A stretch of DNA of 64,000 nucleotides, from assembly GCA_032054765.1 (NCBI GenBank), contig DAMBSC010000010.1:169892-233891 (forward strand). Reading direction: 5' to 3'. Both the position numbers and the translations under genes were made by a program. The DNA comes from DFXE01 sp032054765 (GTDB taxonomy: Bacteria; Bacteroidota; Bacteroidia; Bacteroidales; Tannerellaceae). Below the pieces are notes generated by a model that worked only from the letters and a program-made list of their open reading frames with translations, was not told the DNA's origin and searched no databases. Below are positions 18,001-25,727 of the stretch, in pieces. Each line of letters begins with the position of its first letter. Position 1 is the first letter of the stretch.

Positions 18001-19165
18001 TATGTCGAAAATACAATGGATATATACCTTCAGTGATTTAATAGGTCATATCCAAGAAACAGAAGGTTTATCTGTTTTGAAAGAGATACAGGGCTATCCG
18101 GGTTTGATAAAAAGTCTTGCACATGAATATCCGAATATCAATTTCCGTAGTGTAGTCTCTTATTCTCTTTTTGATAAGAAGTTACTTCCTCAGATTATCC
18201 TGAATGAATTACAAACACAAGAAATACATCATATAGAAATTGTCTATAAAGGATCAGAGAGATATTTTCTTACTCCCAAACCACAAACTCTAACCCCTAA
18301 TGGTAAATCACATTTACCTATTGATAAAGATTCTGTGATCGTTGTATTTGGTGGAGCTCAGGGAATTACACCGGAATTGATAACTGAATTGTCTAAAGAA
18401 TGTCCCTGTCGTTTTATTCTGGTAGGACGTTCTGAAATACCGGCAGAAGAACATGAACTATATAAATCATTTGAAACAAAAGATCAGATCCGTAAATACC
18501 TGATTGGTGTGGAAAAAATGAGATCACCTGGTGAAATAGAAAAGAAAGTACAGAAGATTTTTAAAATTAACCAGATAAGAAATAATATTGAGAAAATAGA
18601 AAAAGAAGGAGCAACTGTTGAATACAGATCTCTTGATATCAGAGATGAAAGCGCACTAAGAAGTTTCATCAATAATATATATGACCAATATGGAAAGATA
18701 GACGGAATTTTCCATGCTGCGGGATTGTTGGAAGATAAATTATTTGAGCATAAGACAAGTGCTTCATTTACAAATGTATATACAACAAAGGTGACACCTT
18801 TGCATGTCTTACTAGATGAGATCCGTCCAGGATTAAAACTCTTTGTCATGTTTAGCAGCGTGGCTTCGTCTTATGGGAATCGCGGACAAACAGATTACGC
18901 TTCTGCTAATAGTGTTTTTGATTTGATAACACCTGCATTAAGTGATCGGACACAAGCTCGTATACTAACTATAAACTGGGGCCCGTGGAAAGGAACCGGA
19001 ATGGTTTCCGATTCTTTGGAAACTGAATTCAGGAAACGAGGCGTATCGCTGATTCCTCTGAAAGCAGGTGCAAAATACTTCGTTGATGAACTGAAATTCG
19101 GAAAAGAAAACCGTGTGTTGGTAATGGGTGGAGCGGAAGATGTAAAAGGGTTTTTAAATGTCTGA
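12077..19165 (+). CDS. Iterative type I PKS / PUFA-synthase-like protein A (NMO*-NMO-KS-AT-ACP-ACP-KR)
   Basis: This is a 2362-residue multidomain synthase. Residues 1-215 form a degenerate nitronate-monooxygenase-like barrel (KGNEGAGRVG near 120). Residues about 285-560 form an intact one of the PfaD enoyl-reductase kind, with EGRESGGH and His433. The ketosynthase (about 648-1095) has Cys837, His972 and His1012. The acyltransferase (about 1185-1500) has FPGQGSQ, Ser1281 in GHSYG and His1385. Two acyl carrier domains carry DSIKRMEI with Ser1688 and Ser1808. The ketoreductase (about 2085-2340) has FGGAQGI and Tyr2274 in DYASAN. The KS-AT-ACP-ACP-KR order is that of PfaA/HglE-type secondary lipid synthases. 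No dehydratase is present; protein B supplies it. The stop overlaps the next gene's start by 8 bases. Confidence 0.9.
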   Translation: MLQENELFILSPFEIPDVALALETVEAGAFPILHLGRDKKVAEAALKNLSGSISISFGICLVEELDINLKKLPSQVSRILYPFGMDIPVIKNVELLCQVCSIEEAESAVHQKVKNLVIKGNEGAGRVGNESSFILFQQIAGKYSGKDVNIFIQGGVGIHTSAAALALGAKGLIMDNQIALFPECSLPKSAKEVCSKLSGSETTVIDNFRILVRNNSPALPTNATYKNVLPYLGGCDITKHFIPMGQDISLSIDLLTNYKKLKNLVSAFREAVYGHTRQAKKLKPIRANNNLAKNLKIKYPIAQGPMARVSDVPKFARNIADAGALPFMAMSLMQGNAAEKLLSETKDIIGNNTWGVGILGFIPPRIREEQTRFILEANPSVVLIAGGRPSLAKPFEEKGIKTFLHVPSPALLDMFLKEKARNFVFEGRESGGHIGPLSSMVLWERQINRLLKEENIASVSVFFAGGIHNAFSSAFVSVMAATLAAKGAKIGVLMGSAYIYTKEAVESGAILSGYQKQAIEQNQTIVLEAALGQETQSLKSPFTDFFAEEKKRLLAESSDPQQVWIKLEELNLGRSRIAAKGIARVNDEYIKLSEKEQQDKGLYMIGQIAAMHQHSISLGELHTQVAVDNNQLLSKITEIPLPMQKVKPLDIAIVGISCIFPDAINIEEYWRNIVLGKDCIKEVPDSRWNKDLFYNPETRDTDYVCSKWGGFIPTIDFDPLEFGMPPQSLASIEPTQLLSLLVAKQALTDAGYSNLSEIDLDNTSVIFGAEGATDLATSYGFRATSKQIFGELPEHLKKALPRLNEDSFAGVLSNVISGRIANRLNLGGRNYTVDAACASSLAALDLGCQELYNKRSDMVLLGGADLHNGINDFLMFSCTHALSRKGYSASFDADSDGIALGEGIGVVVLKRLEDAKRDGNKIYAVIKGVGGSSDGKSLGMTAPNAKGQINAIKRAYQTAGILPSQVGMIEAHGTGTVVGDRTELQALTDMFLESGAMPSETVLGSVKTQIGHTKCAAGIAGVIKAALSVHYAVHPPILHLDKPNPFYNKETSPFVFNKQAGIWNSDKRVAGVSAFGFGGTNFHVVMESYDDTSSDLTSLPLWPSELFVFRGDTPEEANQMIRKVKKLLEYNDTLSIKDIAYSLAIHSQKEIQVTIIAGNIIELSDKIEAALVEKKEIDIYYKNNQEGKVAFMFPGQGSQRVDMARDLFVTFPSMRRLLTKYPEYEKILFPHTAFDEETRKEQQRKVTDTLNAQPLLGTVDYAIAQLLRMLGIVPDMLAGHSYGELPALCFSGAFTPEDLIPLSRKRAESILNSIEDDKGKMIAVNIQEEKLNSLLKDEADVWAVNFNSGKQTVVAGTSSGIEAFGKKLAENNIAYKVLNVACAFHSPLLQKSQQLYMNVLKDVKFNKLSIPVWSNTTATFYPTTGKEIKNRLSEHLVKPVLFTKQVQNMYADGARIFIETGPGGVLSGLTQSILGEDVTTIETEKKGINGVTFLLHTIAKYLSTGRSADIHLLFNGRNASPIDIDNPETYKKKSTIWYINGHNAIPSNGDMPSQGAFPITQPLMNLKDMNNNNSNSAQGPSDQIVLEYLQNMKMMLQSQRDVMLGYLGYNPPVNVIPVQTVQVLEQPSASLPKSEPQPQHVNIPVSTPSVTVNNIKALLLETVSEKTGYPIDMLGLDLDLEADLSIDSIKRMEIIGALREKLNITGSFEESEGVIEKMTGLRTLNGLISWMEELAKSDQKQLDTSTIPPASLNGANSYSEATLSSAPVAYSIEQIKVILLDTVSEKTGYPVDMLGLDLDLEADLSIDSIKRMEIIGALREKLNLTGTFEESEGVIEKMTSIKTLNGMIHWMEELADVKDNKEISEPLKAQQEVQEQKQEDATDEDLIRMSFELEERLPDLSKKIPIEGKLFALMDDGGTYVSSIKTLLEKKGASVDLITGQEELSEYDGLIILSVSLLAKKYSIKEIFDIIKKADMSKIQWIYTFSDLIGHIQETEGLSVLKEIQGYPGLIKSLAHEYPNINFRSVVSYSLFDKKLLPQIILNELQTQEIHHIEIVYKGSERYFLTPKPQTLTPNGKSHLPIDKDSVIVVFGGAQGITPELITELSKECPCRFILVGRSEIPAEEHELYKSFETKDQIRKYLIGVEKMRSPGEIEKKVQKIFKINQIRNNIEKIEKEGATVEYRSLDIRDESALRSFINNIYDQYGKIDGIFHAAGLLEDKLFEHKTSASFTNVYTTKVTPLHVLLDEIRPGLKLFVMFSSVASSYGNRGQTDYASANSVFDLITPALSDRTQARILTINWGPWKGTGMVSDSLETEFRKRGVSLIPLKAGAKYFVDELKFGKENRVLVMGGAEDVKGFLNV
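17050..17590 (+). repeat. Tandem ACP-coding direct repeat (360-bp offset)
   Basis: The two carrier-domain segments start near 17050 and 17410 and are offset by exactly 360 bases (120 codons). Their protein cores are nearly identical around the serine, from GLDLDLEADLSIDSIKRM to the REKLN segment. Third-position differences are scattered along the DNA, so the duplication is not very recent or is held by selection at protein level. Confidence 0.75.
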
Positions 19166-22100
19166 TTTAAAAGTGAATAATAAGGATATTGCAATAATAG
19201 GAATGTCATGCTTTGCTCCTGATGCGAAAGATGTGGGCGAATACTGGACTAATCTCGTTAATGGTGTAGACTCTATCAAAGAAGCTCCAGCGGACAGGAT
19301 AGATCAAAGATACTTTGATAGCAAGAATCCCGGGATCGATCGTTTTTATTGTAAACGTGGAGGATTTATACCGGATATACCTTTTGATCCCGTCCCTTTT
19401 TCTATTCTTCCTGTAGCTGTGGAAGGTATGGATACTGCTCATTTGTTGGCGCTCAAAAGCGTTCGCTATGCTTTAGAAGATGCAGGTGTATTTGAAAAGA
19501 ATATATCATTAAACAAATGTGCTTTGGTGATTGGACGAGGGGCATATGTAGGGTCAGCAGTATGGCGTGCATTGGATATAGTACATGTTGGTGAACAAGT
19601 CGCTGAAATAGTAAAAATGGCACTTCCCGGATTGTCGGATGAAGAGGTTAATAAGATAAAAAAGGCTTATCAAGCTACAAGAGGACGCTATCAGGCAGAT
19701 TCTATGCCTGGTTTGATTCCGAATTTGATAGCTTCTCTGATTTCTAACAAACTGGATATGCATGGACCCGCTTATGTAATAGATGCAGCTTGTGCCAGTT
19801 CATTGATCGCTTTAGAGCATTGCGTGAATGAGATACATAGCGGGAGATGTGATATAGCTATAGCCGGTGGGGTCCATGCAGGTCATAACGCAGCATTCTG
19901 GAGTATTTTTTCCCAGTTGGGAGCGCTTTCTTATAAGCAGCAAATAGCCCCTTTCAGTGAAGATGCGGATGGGCTTCTGATAGGTGAGGGAGGAGGCTTT
20001 ATCGTTATTAAAAGCCTGGAAAAAGCAATTGCGGATAAAGATCGTATTTATGCTGTAATTAAAGGAATAGGCGTAAGTAGTGATGGAAGCGGAATGGCTG
20101 TTATGGCTCCGTCTTCGAAAGGACAGAAATTGGCAATAGAAAATGCTTGGTCTAAGACAAATCTAGATAGAAAGAAGGTCGGTTATATAGAGGCACACGG
20201 TACTGCTACAATTGTCGGGGACAGGACTGAGTTACAAACACTTTCTGCAATATTTCCCAAAGAGTTAGGAGACAGTGAAATATTATTAGGTTCCGTTAAG
20301 TCAAATATAGGACATGCTATGCCTGCTGCAGGTATATTGAGCCTTATCAAAACATCACTTGCTTTATATACCAGGCAAATACCGGCCACCTTACATTGCG
20401 AACGTCCGTTGAAAGAAATGTCTGAAACCCGTTTTCGTCCTGTTCAGAAATTGCAGGAATGGGATGAAAGCAAATATCCGCTTGTTGCAGGCGTAAATGC
20501 TTTTGGGTTTGGTGGAATTAACGCACATGTAATATTGGAAGCTTACGGCGAAAGAAAGACATATATTGAAGCTGCAAAAACAAAGATGGAAAAAGTCTTC
20601 GCTTTTGCGGCACCTACAAAGGAGGCCTTGATAAAAGCGCTTAAAGAGGGTGCGCCAATGACTGGAAATGAAGAGGGTGATCACCGATTGGTACTTTTTA
20701 ATCCTACTCCGGATAGGATTAGTAAAGCAATAAAGTTCATTGAAAAAGATTTGATTTGGAAAGGACGACAAGATATTTGGTATACTAATAAACCTCTGTT
20801 GAAAGACGGCGGGAAAGTAGGTTTTTTATTTCCAGGTTACGATCCGGACATAAATCCGGAGATAGATAGTATCCTTAATTATTTTAATTATTCCTTACCA
20901 GAAGACAAGACGGATATCAATGAAATGATTGATAAAGTACTGGAGTTATACCGTGTTAATAAAGCATTAACAATGTCTCTTCGGGATCTGGGTATAACTG
21001 CAGACTTAAATGCGGGGCATAGCTTAGGGGAATGGTTCGGGATAGAGGCCTCAGGTATGGTTTCAAGCGAATCTGTTCGTAAAATTATCACGACTATGGA
21101 TGCTGATAAGTACAGAATAGAAGGTACTTGTTTTATTGCTGTCGGTTGTGGTGTAGAACGGGTTAAAAAATATATTGATTCTATTTCGGATCTTTATTTA
21201 TCTAATGATAATTGTCCCAGCCAGGTGCTACTCTGTGGAACAGATGATGCAGCCGAAAAATTAGCTGCAGAACTTAAAGAAGAGCAGATTTTCTATCAGG
21301 TATTATCATTTCAGTCTGGTTTTCATACACCGTTTATTAAACATCGTTTGGACTTACTGGAAGTGTTGTTCAGACATCTTGAATTCAGCAAACCTGAAGT
21401 ACCTATGTGGTCTGCCAATTCATTGGATGTATATCCTACAAATACTAAAGAGATAGAAATATTATCTGTAAACCATCTTATTGAAGGCGTACGATTTAGA
21501 GAACTTATTGAAAAGCTTCATGAACAGGAAAATACCCGTGTATTTATACAAGTAGGTGGAGGAAGCCTGACAGGATTTGTAGATGATACGCTGGCTGGTA
21601 AAGATTATAGTGCTATTTCTATGGTAACTAATCAACGGACTACCCTGGAACAAATAAGACGTGTTATGGCTCTGCTTCATATTGAAGGGCGGCAGGTTAA
21701 AATGTCTTTTCTGAATGTGGCTAACCTGAAATTATCAGCAGAGGTTCCTCAGAGAGAAATGAAGTTACAGATGTATATGGAGGTATTGAATAAACTTCCG
21801 TTACTAAGCCAGTACGCTCAAAAATACAAACAGCCTTCTAATGTTGATTTAAACTCGTTGTCTTTAGATACGGATAACCCGATTCTGTCGGCTCTAAATG
21901 AGAATTTTAAAGAAATGGTTTCTTTGCAGACGGAAATGACCGAACTTTTCAAAAAGAGAGTTTCCGGTAATAATAACCGTTTTGTATCAAAACCGCAGCA
22001 AGCAGCACCTGTCCGGATGATAGAAAACAAGCCGTTAATACAACCAGCGAGAACCGGTACAACGTTTGAAGAAGATTTGTATGTTTCATTAGAAACACAT

Positions 22101-23513
22101 CCCACATTAATAGACCATTCATTGGTAAAACAGCCTTCTTATTGGAAATGTGCTGAAGACCTGAATCCAGTAATTCCAATGACAATGACATTTGAATTAT
22201 TGGCTGAAGCGGCTCACAGACAAGATCCAACGAAGAAAATCGTAAAAATCGGACCAATCAGCGTATTTCAATGGATGGAAGTTCATACACCATTTATACA
22301 AAAAATTGAAGGCATTTGGAAGTCTGAGGAAATTGTATCGGTAGGAATCAAGAATTATGCAACCGGAGAAGTGACGTTGCAAAATACTTTTCCGCAACCG
22401 GAGCTCTATTATGAAGGTGAGATCGATTTGGGAGAAAATATTGTACAATTACCTTCCATAGAAGAGATATATGACAAATATATGTTTCATGGTCCAGATT
22501 ATCAGGGAATAGAAAATGTGCTGAATGTAACAGATAAAGGTATCAGAACACTTATTAGGAAGCAGAAAGGAAAAGGTTCTCTATTGGATAATATGGGACA
22601 GACATATGGACTCTATATGCACCTGACTTTAGATCGTAATTATGTTACTTTCCCTGTAAGAGTTCACGATATAACATTTTATCAGGATATGTATGACCAG
22701 GAAGGGCTTTTTGAATGTACATGTATTCAGAAAAGTATGGTAGATGATTTTACAGTATGTGAGATGGTCCTGAAAAGAGAAGGAAAATTGTGGTGCAGGA
22801 TAAAGGAATGGCAAAACCGTCGGTTTGACTTTGACGATCTTTTATGGAAAGTAACACTTAACCCGAAAAGAAATCTTATGGCCAGACAAATAGCTCCGGG
22901 AGTATTTTATTTTGATAGTGTATATAATCATGCATCCGTATGGGGCTTTTTAAGAAAAAGATACCTTAATCAACCGGAAAAGAAACATTATGACTCACTA
23001 CCATTAAACAAACGCAAAGATTATCTGATAAGTCGGATCGTTTTAAAAGATAGCTTACGTTCCTATGTTCAGGATGAAAAAGATAAAATAACTTATCCTA
23101 TCGAGTATTTTATCCGGTACGATTCTAACGGGAAACCCTATGTATATGGAGTTGATGAAATAGAGGGCATGGAGATATCGTTGGCTCATAAAGGAAGTAA
23201 TGCCGTAAGTATCGTTTCCGAAAAACCAGTCGGAATTGATATTGAAACGATAGAAGAACGTTCTACGGACTTTATGGAACTATCCTATACCCCACAAGAA
23301 CTGGACTTAATGAAAGGACATGATTTAGCGGAATGGAGTACCCGTTTCTGGGTGGCCAAAGAAGCTTACGGGAAAATGTTGGGATTAGGATTGCAAGGTA
23401 ATCCTAAACGATATGAAGTAAAACGGATTTTAGATGATAAAACTGTATTGATTGAAGATTGCAAAGTACAAACATTGATCTATAATAATTTTATAATAGG
23501 ATGGACGAATTAA
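19158..23513 (+). CDS. PKS / PUFA-synthase-like protein B (KS-AT*-DH-PPTase)
   Basis: The 1451-residue protein starts with a second complete ketosynthase (residues about 8-475) with Cys212, His347 and His386, so it is not a chain-length-factor with a lost cysteine. An acyltransferase-like domain (about 550-860) keeps Ser622 in GHSLG and His723 in SGFHTPF, but the usual GQGSQ loop reads FPGYDP. A hot-dog dehydratase (about 970-1230) has His981 in THPTLIDH and Asp1144 in DNMGQ. The C-terminus (about 1240-1451) is a Sfp-type phosphopantetheinyl transferase with GIDIE (Asp1361, Glu1363) and WVAKEAYGK. Integrated transferases also occur in enediyne and some lipid synthases. It probably activates the carrier domains of A and the free ACP. 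The gene overlaps its neighbours on both sides. Confidence 0.88.
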   Translation: MSDLKVNNKDIAIIGMSCFAPDAKDVGEYWTNLVNGVDSIKEAPADRIDQRYFDSKNPGIDRFYCKRGGFIPDIPFDPVPFSILPVAVEGMDTAHLLALKSVRYALEDAGVFEKNISLNKCALVIGRGAYVGSAVWRALDIVHVGEQVAEIVKMALPGLSDEEVNKIKKAYQATRGRYQADSMPGLIPNLIASLISNKLDMHGPAYVIDAACASSLIALEHCVNEIHSGRCDIAIAGGVHAGHNAAFWSIFSQLGALSYKQQIAPFSEDADGLLIGEGGGFIVIKSLEKAIADKDRIYAVIKGIGVSSDGSGMAVMAPSSKGQKLAIENAWSKTNLDRKKVGYIEAHGTATIVGDRTELQTLSAIFPKELGDSEILLGSVKSNIGHAMPAAGILSLIKTSLALYTRQIPATLHCERPLKEMSETRFRPVQKLQEWDESKYPLVAGVNAFGFGGINAHVILEAYGERKTYIEAAKTKMEKVFAFAAPTKEALIKALKEGAPMTGNEEGDHRLVLFNPTPDRISKAIKFIEKDLIWKGRQDIWYTNKPLLKDGGKVGFLFPGYDPDINPEIDSILNYFNYSLPEDKTDINEMIDKVLELYRVNKALTMSLRDLGITADLNAGHSLGEWFGIEASGMVSSESVRKIITTMDADKYRIEGTCFIAVGCGVERVKKYIDSISDLYLSNDNCPSQVLLCGTDDAAEKLAAELKEEQIFYQVLSFQSGFHTPFIKHRLDLLEVLFRHLEFSKPEVPMWSANSLDVYPTNTKEIEILSVNHLIEGVRFRELIEKLHEQENTRVFIQVGGGSLTGFVDDTLAGKDYSAISMVTNQRTTLEQIRRVMALLHIEGRQVKMSFLNVANLKLSAEVPQREMKLQMYMEVLNKLPLLSQYAQKYKQPSNVDLNSLSLDTDNPILSALNENFKEMVSLQTEMTELFKKRVSGNNNRFVSKPQQAAPVRMIENKPLIQPARTGTTFEEDLYVSLETHPTLIDHSLVKQPSYWKCAEDLNPVIPMTMTFELLAEAAHRQDPTKKIVKIGPISVFQWMEVHTPFIQKIEGIWKSEEIVSVGIKNYATGEVTLQNTFPQPELYYEGEIDLGENIVQLPSIEEIYDKYMFHGPDYQGIENVLNVTDKGIRTLIRKQKGKGSLLDNMGQTYGLYMHLTLDRNYVTFPVRVHDITFYQDMYDQEGLFECTCIQKSMVDDFTVCEMVLKREGKLWCRIKEWQNRRFDFDDLLWKVTLNPKRNLMARQIAPGVFYFDSVYNHASVWGFLRKRYLNQPEKKHYDSLPLNKRKDYLISRIVLKDSLRSYVQDEKDKITYPIEYFIRYDSNGKPYVYGVDEIEGMEISLAHKGSNAVSIVSEKPVGIDIETIEERSTDFMELSYTPQELDLMKGHDLAEWSTRFWVAKEAYGKMLGLGLQGNPKRYEVKRILDDKTVLIEDCKVQTLIYNNFIIGWTN

Positions 23514-23806
23514 CAATTACAAAAGAGAAAGAACAGGTATTCGGAGTCGTGAAGCAATTTGTATCCGATATAATAGGAAATGAAATTGCGGCAGAGTTAG
23601 ATATTACTCCTGAAAGTAATTTTACGAAAGACCTTGAAATGGATAGCATAGAACTGGTTTCTTTAGCTGAGAAAATTAGGGTGGAATATGGTGAGAAAAT
23701 TGATTTTGTCCAGTGGTTGTCAGGAATGGACTTAGACAGGATAATCAAATTAAATATAAGTGATATAGTAGATTATATAGTTAATGTCAATTATTCAAAT
23801 AAATAA
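23501..23806 (+). CDS. Free acyl carrier protein
   Basis: The 101-residue acidic helical protein has the carrier motif LEMDSIELVSL, with the expected phosphopantetheine site at Ser49. Its start overlaps the end of synthase B by 13 bases and its end overlaps the hydrolase gene by 23 bases, which points to coupled translation. A separate carrier next to a multidomain synthase may load the starter or shuttle the finished chain to the glycosylation or hydrolase steps. Its sequence differs from the tandem carriers of protein A, so it is probably recognised by different partners. Confidence 0.85.
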   Translation: MDELTITKEKEQVFGVVKQFVSDIIGNEIAAELDITPESNFTKDLEMDSIELVSLAEKIRVEYGEKIDFVQWLSGMDLDRIIKLNISDIVDYIVNVNYSNK

Positions 23807-24545
23807 TAGAGGAATACACGTTCTGGAAATGAACCGTGGAGCATCCGAAACCATTGTGATGATCCATGGTATGTTCAGTAATATGTCGGTTTTCTATTTT
23901 AAAATTGCCCCCGTTTTGGCTAATCATTACCATATAGTAATGTATGATCTGAAAAGTCACGGTAAAAGCGAACGCTCTAATGAAGGATATGATCTGGCTT
24001 CTATGTCGGAAGATTTGATTGCGATAATGGATCATCTGGAATTAGAAAAGGTACACCTGGTAGGATATAGTTATGGAGGACTTATCGCATTATATGCATC
24101 CATGTTTTATCCGGAAAGGATAAATAAGTTGGTGATTATAGAGTCTCCCCGACCGGACGAAGGAGATGCGACCGAACTTATGCAACGATACAAAAAAGAA
24201 TATGTAGACCGCTATCTCCACAACTATAAAGAATCGACCTCACTATTGCCGGGTAAAAGGCAACTGGAAAAAAACAAAGAATTCCAGGAATTCTTGCTTT
24301 ATAAGACGACAATAAGAGAGGATCTGGATATGGATAATAATGTACTTGATAATCTGACGAATCATCCGGTGAAAAGCCCTCTGCTACTTTTATACGGTTC
24401 GGGATCAGATTGTGTGTCTGGTGGTGATTATCTCAGCCAAATCTTTCAGGACTCTTTACTGATGAAAGAAGAAGGAGATCATAATTTACCGGTACAAAAA
24501 CCTCAGTGGATTAGTGATAAGATCATAGATTTTTTGAAATCATGA
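23784..24545 (+). CDS. Alpha/beta hydrolase, possible chain-release thioesterase
   Basis: The 253-residue protein has an alpha/beta-hydrolase fold: oxyanion segment MIHGMFSN at about 26-33, nucleophile Ser96 in GYSYGG, and His233 in EGDHNLP. An acidic residue lies in the GSGSDC segment near 210. There is no signal peptide, so it is cytoplasmic. Neither large synthase protein has a C-terminal thioesterase, so this enzyme may release the chain from a carrier protein. It overlaps the free ACP gene by 23 bases and the next gene by 4 (ATGA). A hydrolase acting on an ester or on a lactone of the product is an alternative. Confidence 0.82.
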   Translation: MSIIQINNRGIHVLEMNRGASETIVMIHGMFSNMSVFYFKIAPVLANHYHIVMYDLKSHGKSERSNEGYDLASMSEDLIAIMDHLELEKVHLVGYSYGGLIALYASMFYPERINKLVIIESPRPDEGDATELMQRYKKEYVDRYLHNYKESTSLLPGKRQLEKNKEFQEFLLYKTTIREDLDMDNNVLDNLTNHPVKSPLLLLYGSGSDCVSGGDYLSQIFQDSLLMKEEGDHNLPVQKPQWISDKIIDFLKS

Positions 24546-25723
24546 GTCGCTTTTTATTCATAGTACCACCCTTTACAGGTCATATTAATCCCACGTTAGG
24601 ATTAGGTGCTGAATTGTTGAAAAATAAACATAAGGTAGCCTGGTGCAGTTTTGACCCCACTTTGGAAAAACGATTACCGGAAGGAGGAGAGTTCCTCTTA
24701 ATAGATGCTGGTATCAGCGAAGCTGAAAAAGAGGAAAAAGTGCATGAGATGGTGGAATTAGGAAAGAAAAGCGTCTATGGATTGGATAGTCTGAAATTCC
24801 TGTATGAAGATGTATTGATTCCGATGAATACTTGGATGCTGGAAGGAGTAGGGGGATTGATCGATAGTTTTCAGCCGGATGTTATCATTAATGACCAGCA
24901 AGCTTTTGCGGGAGCGGTTGTTGCTATCCGGAAAAATATTCCTTATGTGACTTCGGTGACAGCTCCTGCAGCCATAAAAACCAGCGAATCATTTCCTATG
25001 GTTTATGCATGGGAAGGAGAACAGATCATTAGGTTCCAGAAAAATGCCGGAATAGAAAAAGATATCCGGTTGGATAGTTCTTCATTATTAACACTGGTCT
25101 ATACATCAAAACTGTTTTTCGGTAATTCTGATTTACCTGATTTTTATCAATTCATCGGCCCGGTTCTAAACAGGCATGAAGTAATAGATGGTTTTGACTG
25201 GGAGGGACTCTATAAATCAGAGACAAATTCCAAAATACTCGTAACAATTGGCACAACTTTCGATCATGAACAAAAACTCCATTTTTTCAGGAGAGTAAAG
25301 GAATCGTTTGAAAATGAGAATATAACGGTCATTGTTGTTTCCGATCCTGACTTGTTTGAAGATATACCGGCGAACTTTTGGGTTTGCAGGCAAGTACCCC
25401 AATTAAAACTTATATCTGAAATGGATGCCGTTGTTTGCCATGGAGGATATAATACTGTTTGTGAAACACTTTTCTGCGGTAAACCATTGGTTGTTTTACC
25501 TATTGCTTACGACCAATCGTACGTAGCCGGATGTGTTACCGATATGGGAGCAGGTATAAGACTGAATTTTAATCGTTTCAATGCACGACAACTAAAAGAA
25601 GCTGTAAACTCCCTGTTAACAGAAAAGAAGTATATAGAAAATGCGACTACTATAAGGGCTTCATTTAAGGAAGCGGGTGGCGTAAGAAAAGGTGTGGAAT
25701 TATTAGAAAATATAATACATTGA
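24542..25723 (+). CDS. UGT/MGT-type glycosyltransferase 1 (GT1)
   Basis: The 393-residue protein has two Rossmann-like halves. The N-terminal PPFTGHINP carries His14, the usual catalytic base of GT1 enzymes. The C-terminal donor region has CRQVPQLKLISEMDAVVCHG, then GYNTVCETLFCGKPLVVLP and the final DQ. This fits glycosyltransferases that add sugars to macrolides, carotenoids and other small lipophilic acceptors. It is cytoplasmic or loosely membrane-bound. It overlaps the hydrolase gene by 4 bases and is followed after 4 bases by a paralogue, so two successive sugars or two sites may be glycosylated. The donor sugar cannot be read. Confidence 0.87.
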   Translation: MSRFLFIVPPFTGHINPTLGLGAELLKNKHKVAWCSFDPTLEKRLPEGGEFLLIDAGISEAEKEEKVHEMVELGKKSVYGLDSLKFLYEDVLIPMNTWMLEGVGGLIDSFQPDVIINDQQAFAGAVVAIRKNIPYVTSVTAPAAIKTSESFPMVYAWEGEQIIRFQKNAGIEKDIRLDSSSLLTLVYTSKLFFGNSDLPDFYQFIGPVLNRHEVIDGFDWEGLYKSETNSKILVTIGTTFDHEQKLHFFRRVKESFENENITVIVVSDPDLFEDIPANFWVCRQVPQLKLISEMDAVVCHGGYNTVCETLFCGKPLVVLPIAYDQSYVAGCVTDMGAGIRLNFNRFNARQLKEAVNSLLTEKKYIENATTIRASFKEAGGVRKGVELLENIIH

Positions 25724-25727
25724 TACT

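Noticed and set aside
18484..18849. 121-residue minus-strand reading frame
   Set aside because: It lies within the ketoreductase part of synthase A and has no motif or start context.
19158..20600. First domain of synthase B as a chain-length factor
   Set aside because: The active-site Cys212 and both histidines are present, so it is an active-type ketosynthase.
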